In this document: positions 52,875 to 61,130 of the stretch, in pieces
How positions within the stretch are numbered: position 1 is the first letter of the stretch
How the letters are laid out: each line of letters opens with the position of its first letter
Assembly (NCBI RefSeq): GCF_029626105.1
Contig: NZ_JARUBH010000009.1
Span: 2,356,001-2,420,000, forward strand
Direction of reading: 5' to 3'
Length of the DNA: 64,000 bases
DNA from: Solwaraspora sp. WMMD792
GTDB taxonomy: Bacteria > Actinomycetota > Actinomycetes > Mycobacteriales > Micromonosporaceae
Made by a program: the position numbers and the translations under genes
The notes under the pieces: model-generated
Told to the model about the DNA's origin: nothing
What the model saw: the letters and a program-made list of their open reading frames with translations, nothing else
The model's database searches: none

Positions 52875-53878
52875 CCGTGACCGAGGCGATCGAACTCGTC
52901 CTGACCGCGCACCACCCGGCCGAGGTGTTCGGCACCGACCAGACGACCCGGCGCTACCACCAACTGGCCCGGCTGCTGCACCCGGACACCGCCGCGACGG
53001 CCGCACCCGACCGGCGCGCCACCGCCGCGTTCATGCAGCTGACCGAGCTGTGGCGGCGACACCTCGCCGACGGCCGGGACACCGTCACCATCGACACCGG
53101 ACGGCACCGGTACGTCGTGGACCGAACCGCCCGCTACACCGGCGACCTCGCCGACCTGTACCGGCACGGCGACGACCAGTTGGTGAAGGTGCCCCGGGAC
53201 CCGGCCAACAACGACCTGATCGCCCGGGAGGCGACCGCGCTGACCCGGCTCGCCGAGCGGGGCGACCCCCGCTACCTGCCGTACGTGCCCCGGGTGGTGG
53301 ACGAGTTCCGGCACCGGGACACCGGCACCGGCGCCGTCCGGCAGGTCACCGTGCTGGGCACCGCCGCCGGGCTGCGCAGCCTCGCCGAGGTCCGCCGGGC
53401 GTACCCGGACGGGGTTGACGCCCGCGACGCGGCCTGGATGTGGCGGCGGCTGCTGGTCGCGCTCGGCTTCGCCCACCGCGCCGGGCTGGTCCACGGCGCC
53501 GTGCTGCCCGACCACGTCCTCATCGAGCCCGACCAGCACGGCGTGGTGCTGGTCGACTGGTGCTACGCCAGCATCGACGCCGCGCCGGTGCCGGCGCTGG
53601 TCCCGGCGTACGCCGACTGGTACCCCGACGAGATCCGCCGACGCCGCAGTCCCGGCCCCGGCACCGACCTCACGATGGCCGCCCGCTGCCTCGACTGGCT
53701 GACCGGCGGTCAGGCGCCGAAGCCGATGCGCCGGTTCACCGACGGCTGTCAACTGGCGTCGCTGCGGCACCGGCCCGACGACGCGTGGCGGCTGCTCGCC
53801 GAATTCGACGACCTGCTCGAACGGCTCTGGGGCCGCCGCCGGTTCCGGCCGTTCACCATCCCCGACCCCAACCAATGA
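52871..53878 (+). CDS. J-domain-like plus pseudokinase-like protein
   Basis: Not a recognised named protein. Seen: residues about 20-45 look like the third-helix part of a J-domain (TTRRYHQLARLLHPDT, with the HPD tripeptide at 37-39). From about residue 85 there is a protein-kinase/phosphotransferase-like fold: Lys106 in LVKVPRD, Glu120 in AREATALTRL, HGAVLPDHVLIEP where HRD or HGD is usual (catalytic Asp changed to Ala210), and VVLVDWCYASID with Asp229 of the DFG position. The pattern suggests a binding-only pseudokinase, but Asp214 might substitute. 335 residues. Coupled to the Nudix regulator (GTGA). Confidence 0.72.
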   Translation: MTVTEAIELVLTAHHPAEVFGTDQTTRRYHQLARLLHPDTAATAAPDRRATAAFMQLTELWRRHLADGRDTVTIDTGRHRYVVDRTARYTGDLADLYRHGDDQLVKVPRDPANNDLIAREATALTRLAERGDPRYLPYVPRVVDEFRHRDTGTGAVRQVTVLGTAAGLRSLAEVRRAYPDGVDARDAAWMWRRLLVALGFAHRAGLVHGAVLPDHVLIEPDQHGVVLVDWCYASIDAAPVPALVPAYADWYPDEIRRRRSPGPGTDLTMAARCLDWLTGGQAPKPMRRFTDGCQLASLRHRPDDAWRLLAEFDDLLERLWGRRRFRPFTIPDPNQ

Positions 53879-53946
53879 CCCGCCGACCGAACCAACGAGC
53901 CGGCAACTGAGCTGGCGACCCACCCCGACTGAGAAGGAGCCCCGAC

Positions 53947-54915
53947 ATGGGCAGTGGAGCCTGGTCGACCGACGTCTACCGCGCAGCCAGCGCCTACCGC
54001 AAGGCCACCGGCGCCAGCGCGTTCGCCTACAGCGACGGCGGCGCCCGCACCGTCCACCCGACCCTCGACCCGCGCGGCGTCGCCGCCCGGGAAAGCCGCG
54101 ACTCGACCGAGCACCCGCAGTCGCTGGCCGTCGCCGTCCTGTTCGACGTCACCGGATCGATGGGCGGCGTGCCCCGGACGCTGCAGCAGAAGCTGCCGCA
54201 ACTGCTCGGCCTGCTGCTGCGCAAGGGCTACGTCACCGACCCGCAGATCCTGTTCGGTGCGATCGGCGACGCGACCTGCGACCGGGTGCCGCTGCAGATC
54301 GGCCAGTTCGAGTCGGACAACCGGATGGACGACCACCTGGGCAACATCGTGCTCGAAGGCGGTGGCGGCGGGCAGATGATGGAGTCGTACGAGCTCGCCA
54401 TGTACTTCATGGCCCGGCACACCTCGATCGACTGCCACGAGCAGCGCGGCAAGCGCGGCTACCTGTTCGTCATCGGCGACGAGATGGCGTACCCCAAGGT
54501 CAAGGCCCGCGAGGTCCGGAAATTCATCGGGGACGACCTCGACGAGGACGTCCCGCTGCGCGCCGTCGTCGACGAGGTCCGTCGCCGGTGGGACACCTAC
54601 TACCTGATGCCGGCCGGCAGCCACTACGCCGGCAACCGCCGCATCCTCGACTTCTGGCGGGACCTGCTCGGGCAGAACGCCGTCGAACTCGACGACCTGG
54701 ACGCGGTCTGCGAGACCATCGCCACCACCGTGGCGCTCGGCGAAGAGGCCTGCGACCTCGACACCGCCCTGGCCGACCTGCGCGACGTCGGTGCCGGCGA
54801 CGCCGCCACCACCGTGTCGCGGGCGCTCGCCCGCATCGGCACCGGCCGCACCCCCGCGGTACGCGGCACCCTGCCGGCCGCCTCGGGCCACGCCGACCAG
54901 GTGACCCGGCTGTGA
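53947..54915 (+). CDS. von Willebrand factor A (vWA) domain protein
   Basis: Cytoplasmic metal-ion-dependent adhesion domain protein, usually an assembly factor in multi-protein systems. Seen: MIDAS start AVAVLFDVTGSMGG (Asp67, Thr69, Ser71), GAIGDATCDRVPLQIGQFES, GGGGGQMMESYELAMYFMARHTSID, and KRGYLFVIGDEMAYPKV ending the Rossmann-like fold; the C-terminal part (DDLDAVCETIATTVALGEEACDLDTALADL) is helical. No signal or membrane segment. 322 residues. GAGAAGGAG before the ATG. A 68-bp gap separates it from the J/kinase-like gene; its stop overlaps the PurA-like GTG. Confidence 0.83.
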   Translation: MGSGAWSTDVYRAASAYRKATGASAFAYSDGGARTVHPTLDPRGVAARESRDSTEHPQSLAVAVLFDVTGSMGGVPRTLQQKLPQLLGLLLRKGYVTDPQILFGAIGDATCDRVPLQIGQFESDNRMDDHLGNIVLEGGGGGQMMESYELAMYFMARHTSIDCHEQRGKRGYLFVIGDEMAYPKVKAREVRKFIGDDLDEDVPLRAVVDEVRRRWDTYYLMPAGSHYAGNRRILDFWRDLLGQNAVELDDLDAVCETIATTVALGEEACDLDTALADLRDVGAGDAATTVSRALARIGTGRTPAVRGTLPAASGHADQVTRL

Positions 54916-56207
54916 ACCGGGTGGCCAGCAGCATGACCGGGGACGGAACCGACCGGCACATCGCCGTGGTCGACCTCGGCTACGGCGACGCCGGCAAGGG
55001 CACCGTCGTCGACTGGCTGTGCGCGAGCAGGCCGGTTGACGCGGTCATCCGGTTCAACGGGGGCGGGCAGGCGGCACACAACGTCGTCCTGCCCGACGGC
55101 CGGGCCCACACCTTCGCCCAGTTCGGCGCCGGCACCTTCCACGGCGTACCGACGCACCTGTCCCGGTTCGTGGTCGTCGACCCGCTGGCGTTGGCCGGCG
55201 AGGCGACGCACCTGGCCGGGATCGGGGTGCCCGACGCACTGGACCAGGTGACCGTCGACCGGGAGGCGCTGCTGGCCACCCCGTACCACCGGGCCGCGAA
55301 CCAGGCCCGGGAGATCGCCCGTGGGGCCGACCGGCACGGCTCCTGCGGGATGGGGGTGGGCGAGAGCGTACGACATGCTCTCGCCCACCCCGACACCGCG
55401 CCCCGGGTCGGCGACTGCCTCGACGAAGGCCTGCTGCGGCACCGACTGAGGCTGCTGCATGACCGGCTCACCGCCGAACTGGGGCCGCTGGACGCCCCAC
55501 CGGTGGCGGACACCGTCACCGCGTTCACCGCGTTCGCGCGGCGGGTGTCGATCGTCGACCGGTCATGGACGGCCCGACTACTGCGCGCCGGAACCGTCGT
55601 CTTCGAAGGCGCCCAGGGGGTGCTGCTCGACGAGTGGCACGGCTTCCACCCGTACACCACGTGGAGCACCACGACGTACGGCAACGTCGACACGCTGCTG
55701 GCCGAGGCGGGCATGCCCGGTACGGCGACCCGGCTCGGGGTGCTGCGGGTGGTCACCCCCCGGCACGGGCCTGGCCCGCTGGTCACCGAGGACCCGACGC
55801 TGCGGCCGCCGGAACGGCACAACGGCACCAACGCCTGGCAGGGCCGGTTCCGGTTCGGCCACTTCGACGCCGTGGCCCACCGGTACGCCCTCGACGTCAC
55901 CGGCGGCGTCGACGCCCTCGCGTTGACCCATCTGGACCTGGTCGGCCGACACCGGCTACGGCTGTGCGACCGGTACGACTGGACCGACCGGTTGCCGACC
56001 GGGCCGCCCGGTGACCTGGACCGGCAGGCGGCGCTGACCGCGAAGCTGCTCGCCAGCCAGCCGAGCTACGCCGCCGACCCGGAGCCGGACCCGGCAGCAT
56101 GGATGGCGGCGGTCGAGACGGCGCTCGGCGTACCGGTGCGGTTGACCTCGCACGGCCCGGCGGCCGCCGACAAGGTCGCTCGGCTCACTGCGGCGGCAGG
56201 AAGGTGA
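54912..56207 (+). CDS. Diverged adenylosuccinate synthetase (PurA) paralogue
   Basis: PurA normally joins IMP and aspartate using GTP. Seen here: P-loop [15 protein letters not shown] with catalytic Asp26 kept (canonical WGDEGKGK altered), [17 protein letters not shown] replacing [31 protein letters not shown] close to [37 protein letters not shown] where the IMP-binding TTGRxRRCGW is changed, and [10 protein letters not shown] for LTKLDVLDG. 431 residues, near the enzyme's normal length. So the fold and GTP chemistry are probably retained, with a different acceptor. GTG 54912 overlaps the vWA stop; ATG 54933 is the alternative. The 3' end overlaps the next, convergent gene by 23 bp. Confidence 0.82.
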   Translation: [431 protein letters not shown]

Positions 56208-57234
56208 CCTCGGTAGGCCCGCCGCCGGTGATCACTACCGGCGTCGCGCTGTCGAAGTCGGTGCCGCCATGCCAGCTGGTGGTGCCGCCACACAGACACT
56301 GAATCTTGACCTGCTGCCCCAGCACGACCCGGATCCGCACCTTGGAGCCGGAGCCGAGTGATCCGACGCCCACCGACTCACCGGTGGTCACGTTGCGCAG
56401 CACCACCCGGTTGTCCGAGCCCGTCGGCGGGTCAGTGAAATTGACGATGGCGGATACCCCACGCTTGACAGTGAAGTCGATAGGCGAACCACCCGGTACT
56501 GCGGCCTGGATCAGATCAGCCCGCAGTCGGTTGCCACCACCCCCGCTCCACTGGTCCGCTTGGCCGGGGATCCGGAACAGCAGCGGCCACTCGTACGGGC
56601 CGAGCCAGTTGATATTGAAGCTGCCGTCGTAGTAGATCGGACTGGATATAGGCGGAAGCCGATACTCGGGCTCCGGAGCGGAGATCCCGACGGTGCCACG
56701 CTGCCCCGGAGGCGGGACCGGATCCGGCGCCGGGAGCTTCCCCCTGATCGATACACTTCGGTCAATGAAGATCGTCGGCGCCGTCTTGGTCTCACCCGGC
56801 ACCGACACGGTAATCTGCCGAGCCGACTGTTGCGTTCCGGTGCCGCCGGACGGCCCCACCCACTGCGACCCGTACCCGGTGTAGCCAGGCGCACGCGCAA
56901 AAAGGTTGTACGAGCCCGGCACCGACACCTGTACCCTGACCCGCCCCAGCCCGGTCGACGAACTGCAGAGCTCCTGCAAGTTGAAGGTGCCGCGCGCGGG
57001 AACGGCGAAGATGCAAACGCCCTTCATCGGCAGTCCGGTGTCGCGGGCGTACACCCAGGTCTTGATGTACGCATCGGTGGACTGCGCCGCGGCGGCACGC
57101 GCCGGTGGCCCGCCGACAATGGTGACGACGAGGACGGCGATCACGACCGCCACACCTGCCATCCGGAACCAGGCTGTCACCTGACCCTGCCGGCCGTGCA
57201 CCTGACCTGACGATCTCCTACTGCTGCCTGCCAT
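56185..57234 (-). CDS. Secreted four-Cys protein, paralogue 1
   Basis: Unrecognised family. 349 residues: short charged N-terminus, a signal-like segment (MAGVAVVIAVLVVTIVGGPPARAAAA), then beta-rich sequence. The first part resembles a carboxypeptidase-regulatory/transthyretin-like sandwich (DTGLPMKGVCIFAVP). Hallmarks shared with two neighbours: GVC, a second Cys (LQELC), PGSYNLFARAPG, QWVGPSGGTG, WLGPYEWPLLFR, VKIQCLCGG and WHGGTDFDSATPV. GGGGAGAG precedes the ATG. 12 bp after paralogue 2, so co-transcribed. No enzymatic motif recognised. Confidence 0.7.
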   Translation of the reverse strand: MAGSSRRSSGQVHGRQGQVTAWFRMAGVAVVIAVLVVTIVGGPPARAAAAQSTDAYIKTWVYARDTGLPMKGVCIFAVPARGTFNLQELCSSSTGLGRVRVQVSVPGSYNLFARAPGYTGYGSQWVGPSGGTGTQQSARQITVSVPGETKTAPTIFIDRSVSIRGKLPAPDPVPPPGQRGTVGISAPEPEYRLPPISSPIYYDGSFNINWLGPYEWPLLFRIPGQADQWSGGGGNRLRADLIQAAVPGGSPIDFTVKRGVSAIVNFTDPPTGSDNRVVLRNVTTGESVGVGSLGSGSKVRIRVVLGQQVKIQCLCGGTTSWHGGTDFDSATPVVITGGGPTEVTFLPPQ

Positions 57235-57246
57235 GTCGACTCTCCC

Positions 57247-58275
57247 CTACCGCATGTCGATGTTGATGCCGGCGTAGTAGGCGGCAACGACTGGCGTGGC
57301 GTCGGCGAAGTCGGTACCGCCATACCAGCGTGTCCCGTCAGGGCACTGACACTCGATCTTGACCTGCTGCCCACCGATGATGGTCGCTCCGGCCGAGTTG
57401 TGCGACTCATCGAACTCGCCGACCCCCATCACGTCCCTGGTGGCACTGTTGTAGAAGACCACCCGCCCCGGCGGGCCGATCGACAAACTGCGCACCTGGA
57501 CTCGAATACCCGCTCCCCTGAACCGCAACGTGCGGAACGTGTACCGGTCGGCCGAGCCGTCAACGACCGCCGGAACCACCTCGGCGATCAACCGGTTGCC
57601 GACCCGCCCGCTCCACTGTGCCGGACCGTCCTGCGGCCGGAACAGCACCGGCCACTCGTACGGGCCGACCCAGTCGATTTCGAAGGTACCGTCGACGTTC
57701 ACCGGCACGGACCGTTGCTCCCGGTGCACGTCCAGCTGGATCGGCGCGACGGAGACCAGCCCGGAGGGGTCCCCCGCCCAGTGGTCCACCCGACCGCTGA
57801 TCGTGGCGCGGGGATCCAGCAGGATCTGACTCACCCGCTTGGTCTCACCGGTGGTGAGAGTGACCCGCCGGGCATCCTGCTGGCGACCGGTGCCGCCGTC
57901 CAGGCCCACCCACTGGGCACCGTACGGGCTGTCCAGCTTCGGCAGGGCGAACAGGTTGTACTGACCAGGCCCCGGCACCTCCACCGTCACCCGGCCACCA
58001 CCACCGCTACGGGACGGGCACGTATTCGGCAGGCTGAACGTCAGCACCGGCATGGCCAGCACACAGACGCCCTTGACCGGCTCCCCGGTGGCCCGGTCGA
58101 ACACCCGAGTGGTGATGGCAGCGCCAACGTCGCTCTCCGAGGCTGGCACCGCCGCCGCGCCGCTGGTCATCACCACTGCCAGCGCTGCCCCGGCCGCAGC
58201 CGACAACAGCCACCGAGGGTGGCCGGAGCGGACGCCCGACTGGGCGTCCGGAAACCACTGCCTACTGCTCGTCAC
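57247..58275 (-). CDS. Secreted four-Cys protein, paralogue 2
   Basis: Same unrecognised family as its neighbours. 342 residues; signal segment LLSAAAGAALAVVMTSGAAAV, then TGEPVKGVCVLAMP, SLPNTCPS, GPGQYNLFALPKLDSPYGAQWVGLDGGTG, IDWVGPYEWPVLFR, GQQVKIECQCPDG and WYGGTDFADATPV. The four cysteines (GVC, NTC and the CxC pair) are kept. I place the start at GTG 58275, which aligns with the ATG of paralogue 1; a TTG at 58314 would give 13 more residues. It leads the two-gene leftward unit, divergent from the Nramp-like gene. Confidence 0.7.
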   Translation of the reverse strand: MTSSRQWFPDAQSGVRSGHPRWLLSAAAGAALAVVMTSGAAAVPASESDVGAAITTRVFDRATGEPVKGVCVLAMPVLTFSLPNTCPSRSGGGGRVTVEVPGPGQYNLFALPKLDSPYGAQWVGLDGGTGRQQDARRVTLTTGETKRVSQILLDPRATISGRVDHWAGDPSGLVSVAPIQLDVHREQRSVPVNVDGTFEIDWVGPYEWPVLFRPQDGPAQWSGRVGNRLIAEVVPAVVDGSADRYTFRTLRFRGAGIRVQVRSLSIGPPGRVVFYNSATRDVMGVGEFDESHNSAGATIIGGQQVKIECQCPDGTRWYGGTDFADATPVVAAYYAGINIDMR

Positions 58276-58468
58276 TGCCCGCCTGCCGATCCTTCCTGGA
58301 CGTGGAGTAATCAAATGCCTACCACGCGCATGGATGATCGTCGGGGACGCTGGGGCCCGGACAGCCGGCGTGTCGACGAGTGTCCGTCATCCAGGTGTCG
58401 CCGACCGGTGCGTGGGTAGGTCCGGAGAGGTCCGGCCTCCGCTCGAACACGACCCAGGGAAACTCACC

Positions 58469-59896
58469 GTGCCGACCACCTTCCGTCTGCGCCAACAGCC
58501 CACCCCCGCTCCGTCCGGCCGTGGCCAGCTCCGCTGGTACGGGCCCGGCCTGCTGTGGATGGTGTCGTCGGTAGGTTCCGGCTCGGTGCTGTTCACCCCC
58601 CGGGTCGGCGCGCGGTACGGCTACGAACTGCTGTGGCTGGCGCTGGTCGTGACCGCGCTCATGTGGATCATGGTCCGGGAGGCCGGCCGGTACAGCGTGG
58701 CCACCGGCCGTACCCTGCTCGACGGCTTCCGCGACGTACCGGGACCGGCCAACTGGGCGATCTGGGTGATCTTCGTACCGCAGGTCGTCGCCGGGGTGGT
58801 CACCATCGCCGGCATCGCCGCCCTGGTCGGCAGCGCGCTCATGGTGGCGCTGCCCGGCGGACAGGCGGTCTACGCCAGCGTCGTCATCCTCGGCTCCGGG
58901 ACGCTGGTGCTGGCCGGCCGTTACCAGGGCGTGGAGCGGATCACCGCGATGATGGCGCTGGTGCTGGTGGGCGCGGCCATCACCGCAGCGGCCAGCACGA
59001 TCAGCGGCGACATCACGACAGGCCTGGTACCGGGCGTACCGGACGACCTCGACCTGTACTTCGTGCTGCCCTGGGTCGGATTCATCCTCGCCGGTGCCGT
59101 CGGCATCATGTGGTTCTCCTACTGGGTGTCGGCACGTGGCTTCGGCGGGCCGACCGGCCCGTCCTCGTCGACGGATCAGACCGACGACGGGGCCCGTGAC
59201 GACGTGCCTTCGGGCGGGCAGATCGGCCACGACGAGCGGATCGAGCGGGTACGCGCCTGGACTCGGACGATGAGCCGGACCGCCGCACTCGGCGTCGCCG
59301 GCGGTGGACTGGTCATCGTCTCCTTCCTGGTGCTCGGCGCCGAACTACTCGCCCCGCAGGGGCGGGTACCCGACGGCGTCGACGTCGCCCGCGACCTGAC
59401 CGCGCTGCTCGGCGACCTGTGGGGCACCTTCGGTGAGGTACTGCTGCTCACCTGTGTGGTGGTCGCGCTCTGGGGCACCATCTTCGCCAACCAGGACGGC
59501 TGGGCGCGCACCTACGCCGACGCCACCCGACTGATCACCGCCGGCCGGTCCGACGACGAGCCGGCTGATGACGGGGAACAGGCTGGCAGGCTGGCCCGGC
59601 TGATCCGCCGCCCACGGGCGGTCTACCTGACGTATGTCGCGGTCGCCATGACCCTCGCCCCGCTGGTGCTGTTCCTGCTGGTCCGCAACCCGGTCGAGAT
59701 CCTGTCGGTCGGCGGGATCATCGCCGCCGCGCACACCCCGGTCGTGGTCGGCCTCACCCTGTACGTCAACCGCCGGCTCCCCGTACAGGTACGGCCCTCG
59801 CGGACCAGCCAGGCGGCGCTCGGCACCGCCGGGCTGTTCTTCGGCGCCTTCGCCGTCGTCTACCTGCTGAGCCTGCTTGGAGTCCGAATCGGATAA
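58469..59896 (+). CDS. Nramp-superfamily-like divalent-ion transporter
   Basis: Multi-pass inner-membrane carrier distantly related to Nramp/MntH. Seen: about 11 hydrophobic segments, first WYGPGLLWMVSSVGSGSVLF then RVGARYGYELLWLALVVTALMWIMVREAGRYSVATGRTL, the Nramp-type TM1-TM3 order; a 50-residue hydrophilic loop (SSSTDQTDDGARDDVPSGGQ) in the middle. The DPGN metal-binding motif of TM1 is missing (SSVGSGSV), so the ion and mechanism may differ; Mg2+ or proton-linked variants exist in the superfamily. 475 residues; GTG start with AGGGAA upstream. It lies between the secreted paralogues. Confidence 0.78.
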   Translation: MPTTFRLRQQPTPAPSGRGQLRWYGPGLLWMVSSVGSGSVLFTPRVGARYGYELLWLALVVTALMWIMVREAGRYSVATGRTLLDGFRDVPGPANWAIWVIFVPQVVAGVVTIAGIAALVGSALMVALPGGQAVYASVVILGSGTLVLAGRYQGVERITAMMALVLVGAAITAAASTISGDITTGLVPGVPDDLDLYFVLPWVGFILAGAVGIMWFSYWVSARGFGGPTGPSSSTDQTDDGARDDVPSGGQIGHDERIERVRAWTRTMSRTAALGVAGGGLVIVSFLVLGAELLAPQGRVPDGVDVARDLTALLGDLWGTFGEVLLLTCVVVALWGTIFANQDGWARTYADATRLITAGRSDDEPADDGEQAGRLARLIRRPRAVYLTYVAVAMTLAPLVLFLLVRNPVEILSVGGIIAAAHTPVVVGLTLYVNRRLPVQVRPSRTSQAALGTAGLFFGAFAVVYLLSLLGVRIG

Positions 59897-59959
59897 CCCG
59901 AGCCCGGTCCACGGGCGATCTCGTCGGCCGGCACCCGGAGCCAGTCGCCCGGCACCGGC

Positions 59960-60976
59960 TCACAAGATCAGGTTCAACCAGTCCCGGTGACGAACCCGTA
60001 CCGAGGTGGCCGTCGCGAAGTCCGAACCGCCGTACCAGCGGTCGCCACCCGTACAGCGACACTGGATCTTGACGTGCTGTCCACCGCTGACCCGCAGATA
60101 CCCCCAGGTCGCGTCGTCGCCGATCGCCACGGACCCGACATGCTCGCCGGAACCGGAGTTGTACAGGATTAGCTGCCGGCCGACGCTCGTCGGCTCGTCG
60201 AGGATGTGAACGGTCAACTCGCCGCCGTGCCGCAGCCGGTAGGTTGCCGGCTCCGGGGTGCCGACGACCGCCGGGACGAGGTCTGCCTGGGCACGACCGG
60301 CGACACCACCGCTCCACTGCACGGCGAGGTTGTCGCCCCGGAACACCAACGGCCAGTGGTACGGGCCGACCCAGTCGATGGTGAACGCACCGTCGTCGTC
60401 GATCGGCGTTTCACGCGCGCCGTGGTAGGCACCGGGCGGCGGGGCGGCGACACCGACCACACCGCCGACGATCTCCCCTTTCCTGGGCACCATGTACCCG
60501 GTGATGGTGGCCCGCAGGTCGAGCAGGACCGCCGGCACAGACTTGATCTCGCCGGCCGCCACGGTGATCCGACGGGACTCGGACTGGACACCGGTTCCGC
60601 CGTCCGGTCCAACCCACTGCGCACCGTACGGGCTCCCCGGGGCCGGCAACGCGAAAAGGTGGTAGGAACCGGGCCCCGGCACATCGATCGACACCCGACC
60701 GGTACGGCCGCTGTTCGGCCGGCACTGCGCCGGGATGCTGAACACCCGGACCGGAGTCGCGAACACGCAGACGCCAGCCACCCGGGCACCAGTGTTGCGG
60801 TCGCGCACCCACGTATCGATCCTGGCAGTGTCCGCACTGGCGATCTCCGCACTGGCGGTCTCCGCCGTCCGCGGCCGGTCGCCACGATCGGCGTACGCCG
60901 CGGAAGCAGAGACAACGGTGGCGGAGGCAGCTACCAGCGCCATAACCGTCACGGATCCGAACCCGGCCACTCTCAT
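59960..60976 (-). CDS. Secreted four-Cys protein, paralogue 3
   Basis: Third member of the unrecognised family. 338 residues; signal segment (VAGFGSVTVMALVAASATVVSASAAYA), an Ala/Thr-rich spacer, then GARVAGVCVFATP, SIPAQCRPN, GPGSYHLFALPAPGSPYGAQWVGPDGGTG, IDWVGPYHWPLVFRGD, GQHVKIQCRCTGG and WYGGSDFATATSV. ATG 60976 is preceded by AAGAGGTGACC; an upstream frame to 61150 is hydrophilic and unsupported. Convergent with the Nramp-like gene. Confidence 0.7.
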   Translation of the reverse strand: MRVAGFGSVTVMALVAASATVVSASAAYADRGDRPRTAETASAEIASADTARIDTWVRDRNTGARVAGVCVFATPVRVFSIPAQCRPNSGRTGRVSIDVPGPGSYHLFALPAPGSPYGAQWVGPDGGTGVQSESRRITVAAGEIKSVPAVLLDLRATITGYMVPRKGEIVGGVVGVAAPPPGAYHGARETPIDDDGAFTIDWVGPYHWPLVFRGDNLAVQWSGGVAGRAQADLVPAVVGTPEPATYRLRHGGELTVHILDEPTSVGRQLILYNSGSGEHVGSVAIGDDATWGYLRVSGGQHVKIQCRCTGGDRWYGGSDFATATSVRVRHRDWLNLIL

Positions 60977-61130
60977 GGTCACCTCTTGAACTCGACCTTT
61001 GGGGCGGCTCCGCTCGTCATGTCTCCACTCCGCCCGGTTTTCGCTCATTCTTGCCGGCCGCATGATCGGATGCGCCCCAGCTGACCGTCTCCGGCGTGTC
61101 ACGTCGATGAGACGCAGTGGATCATGGGGG

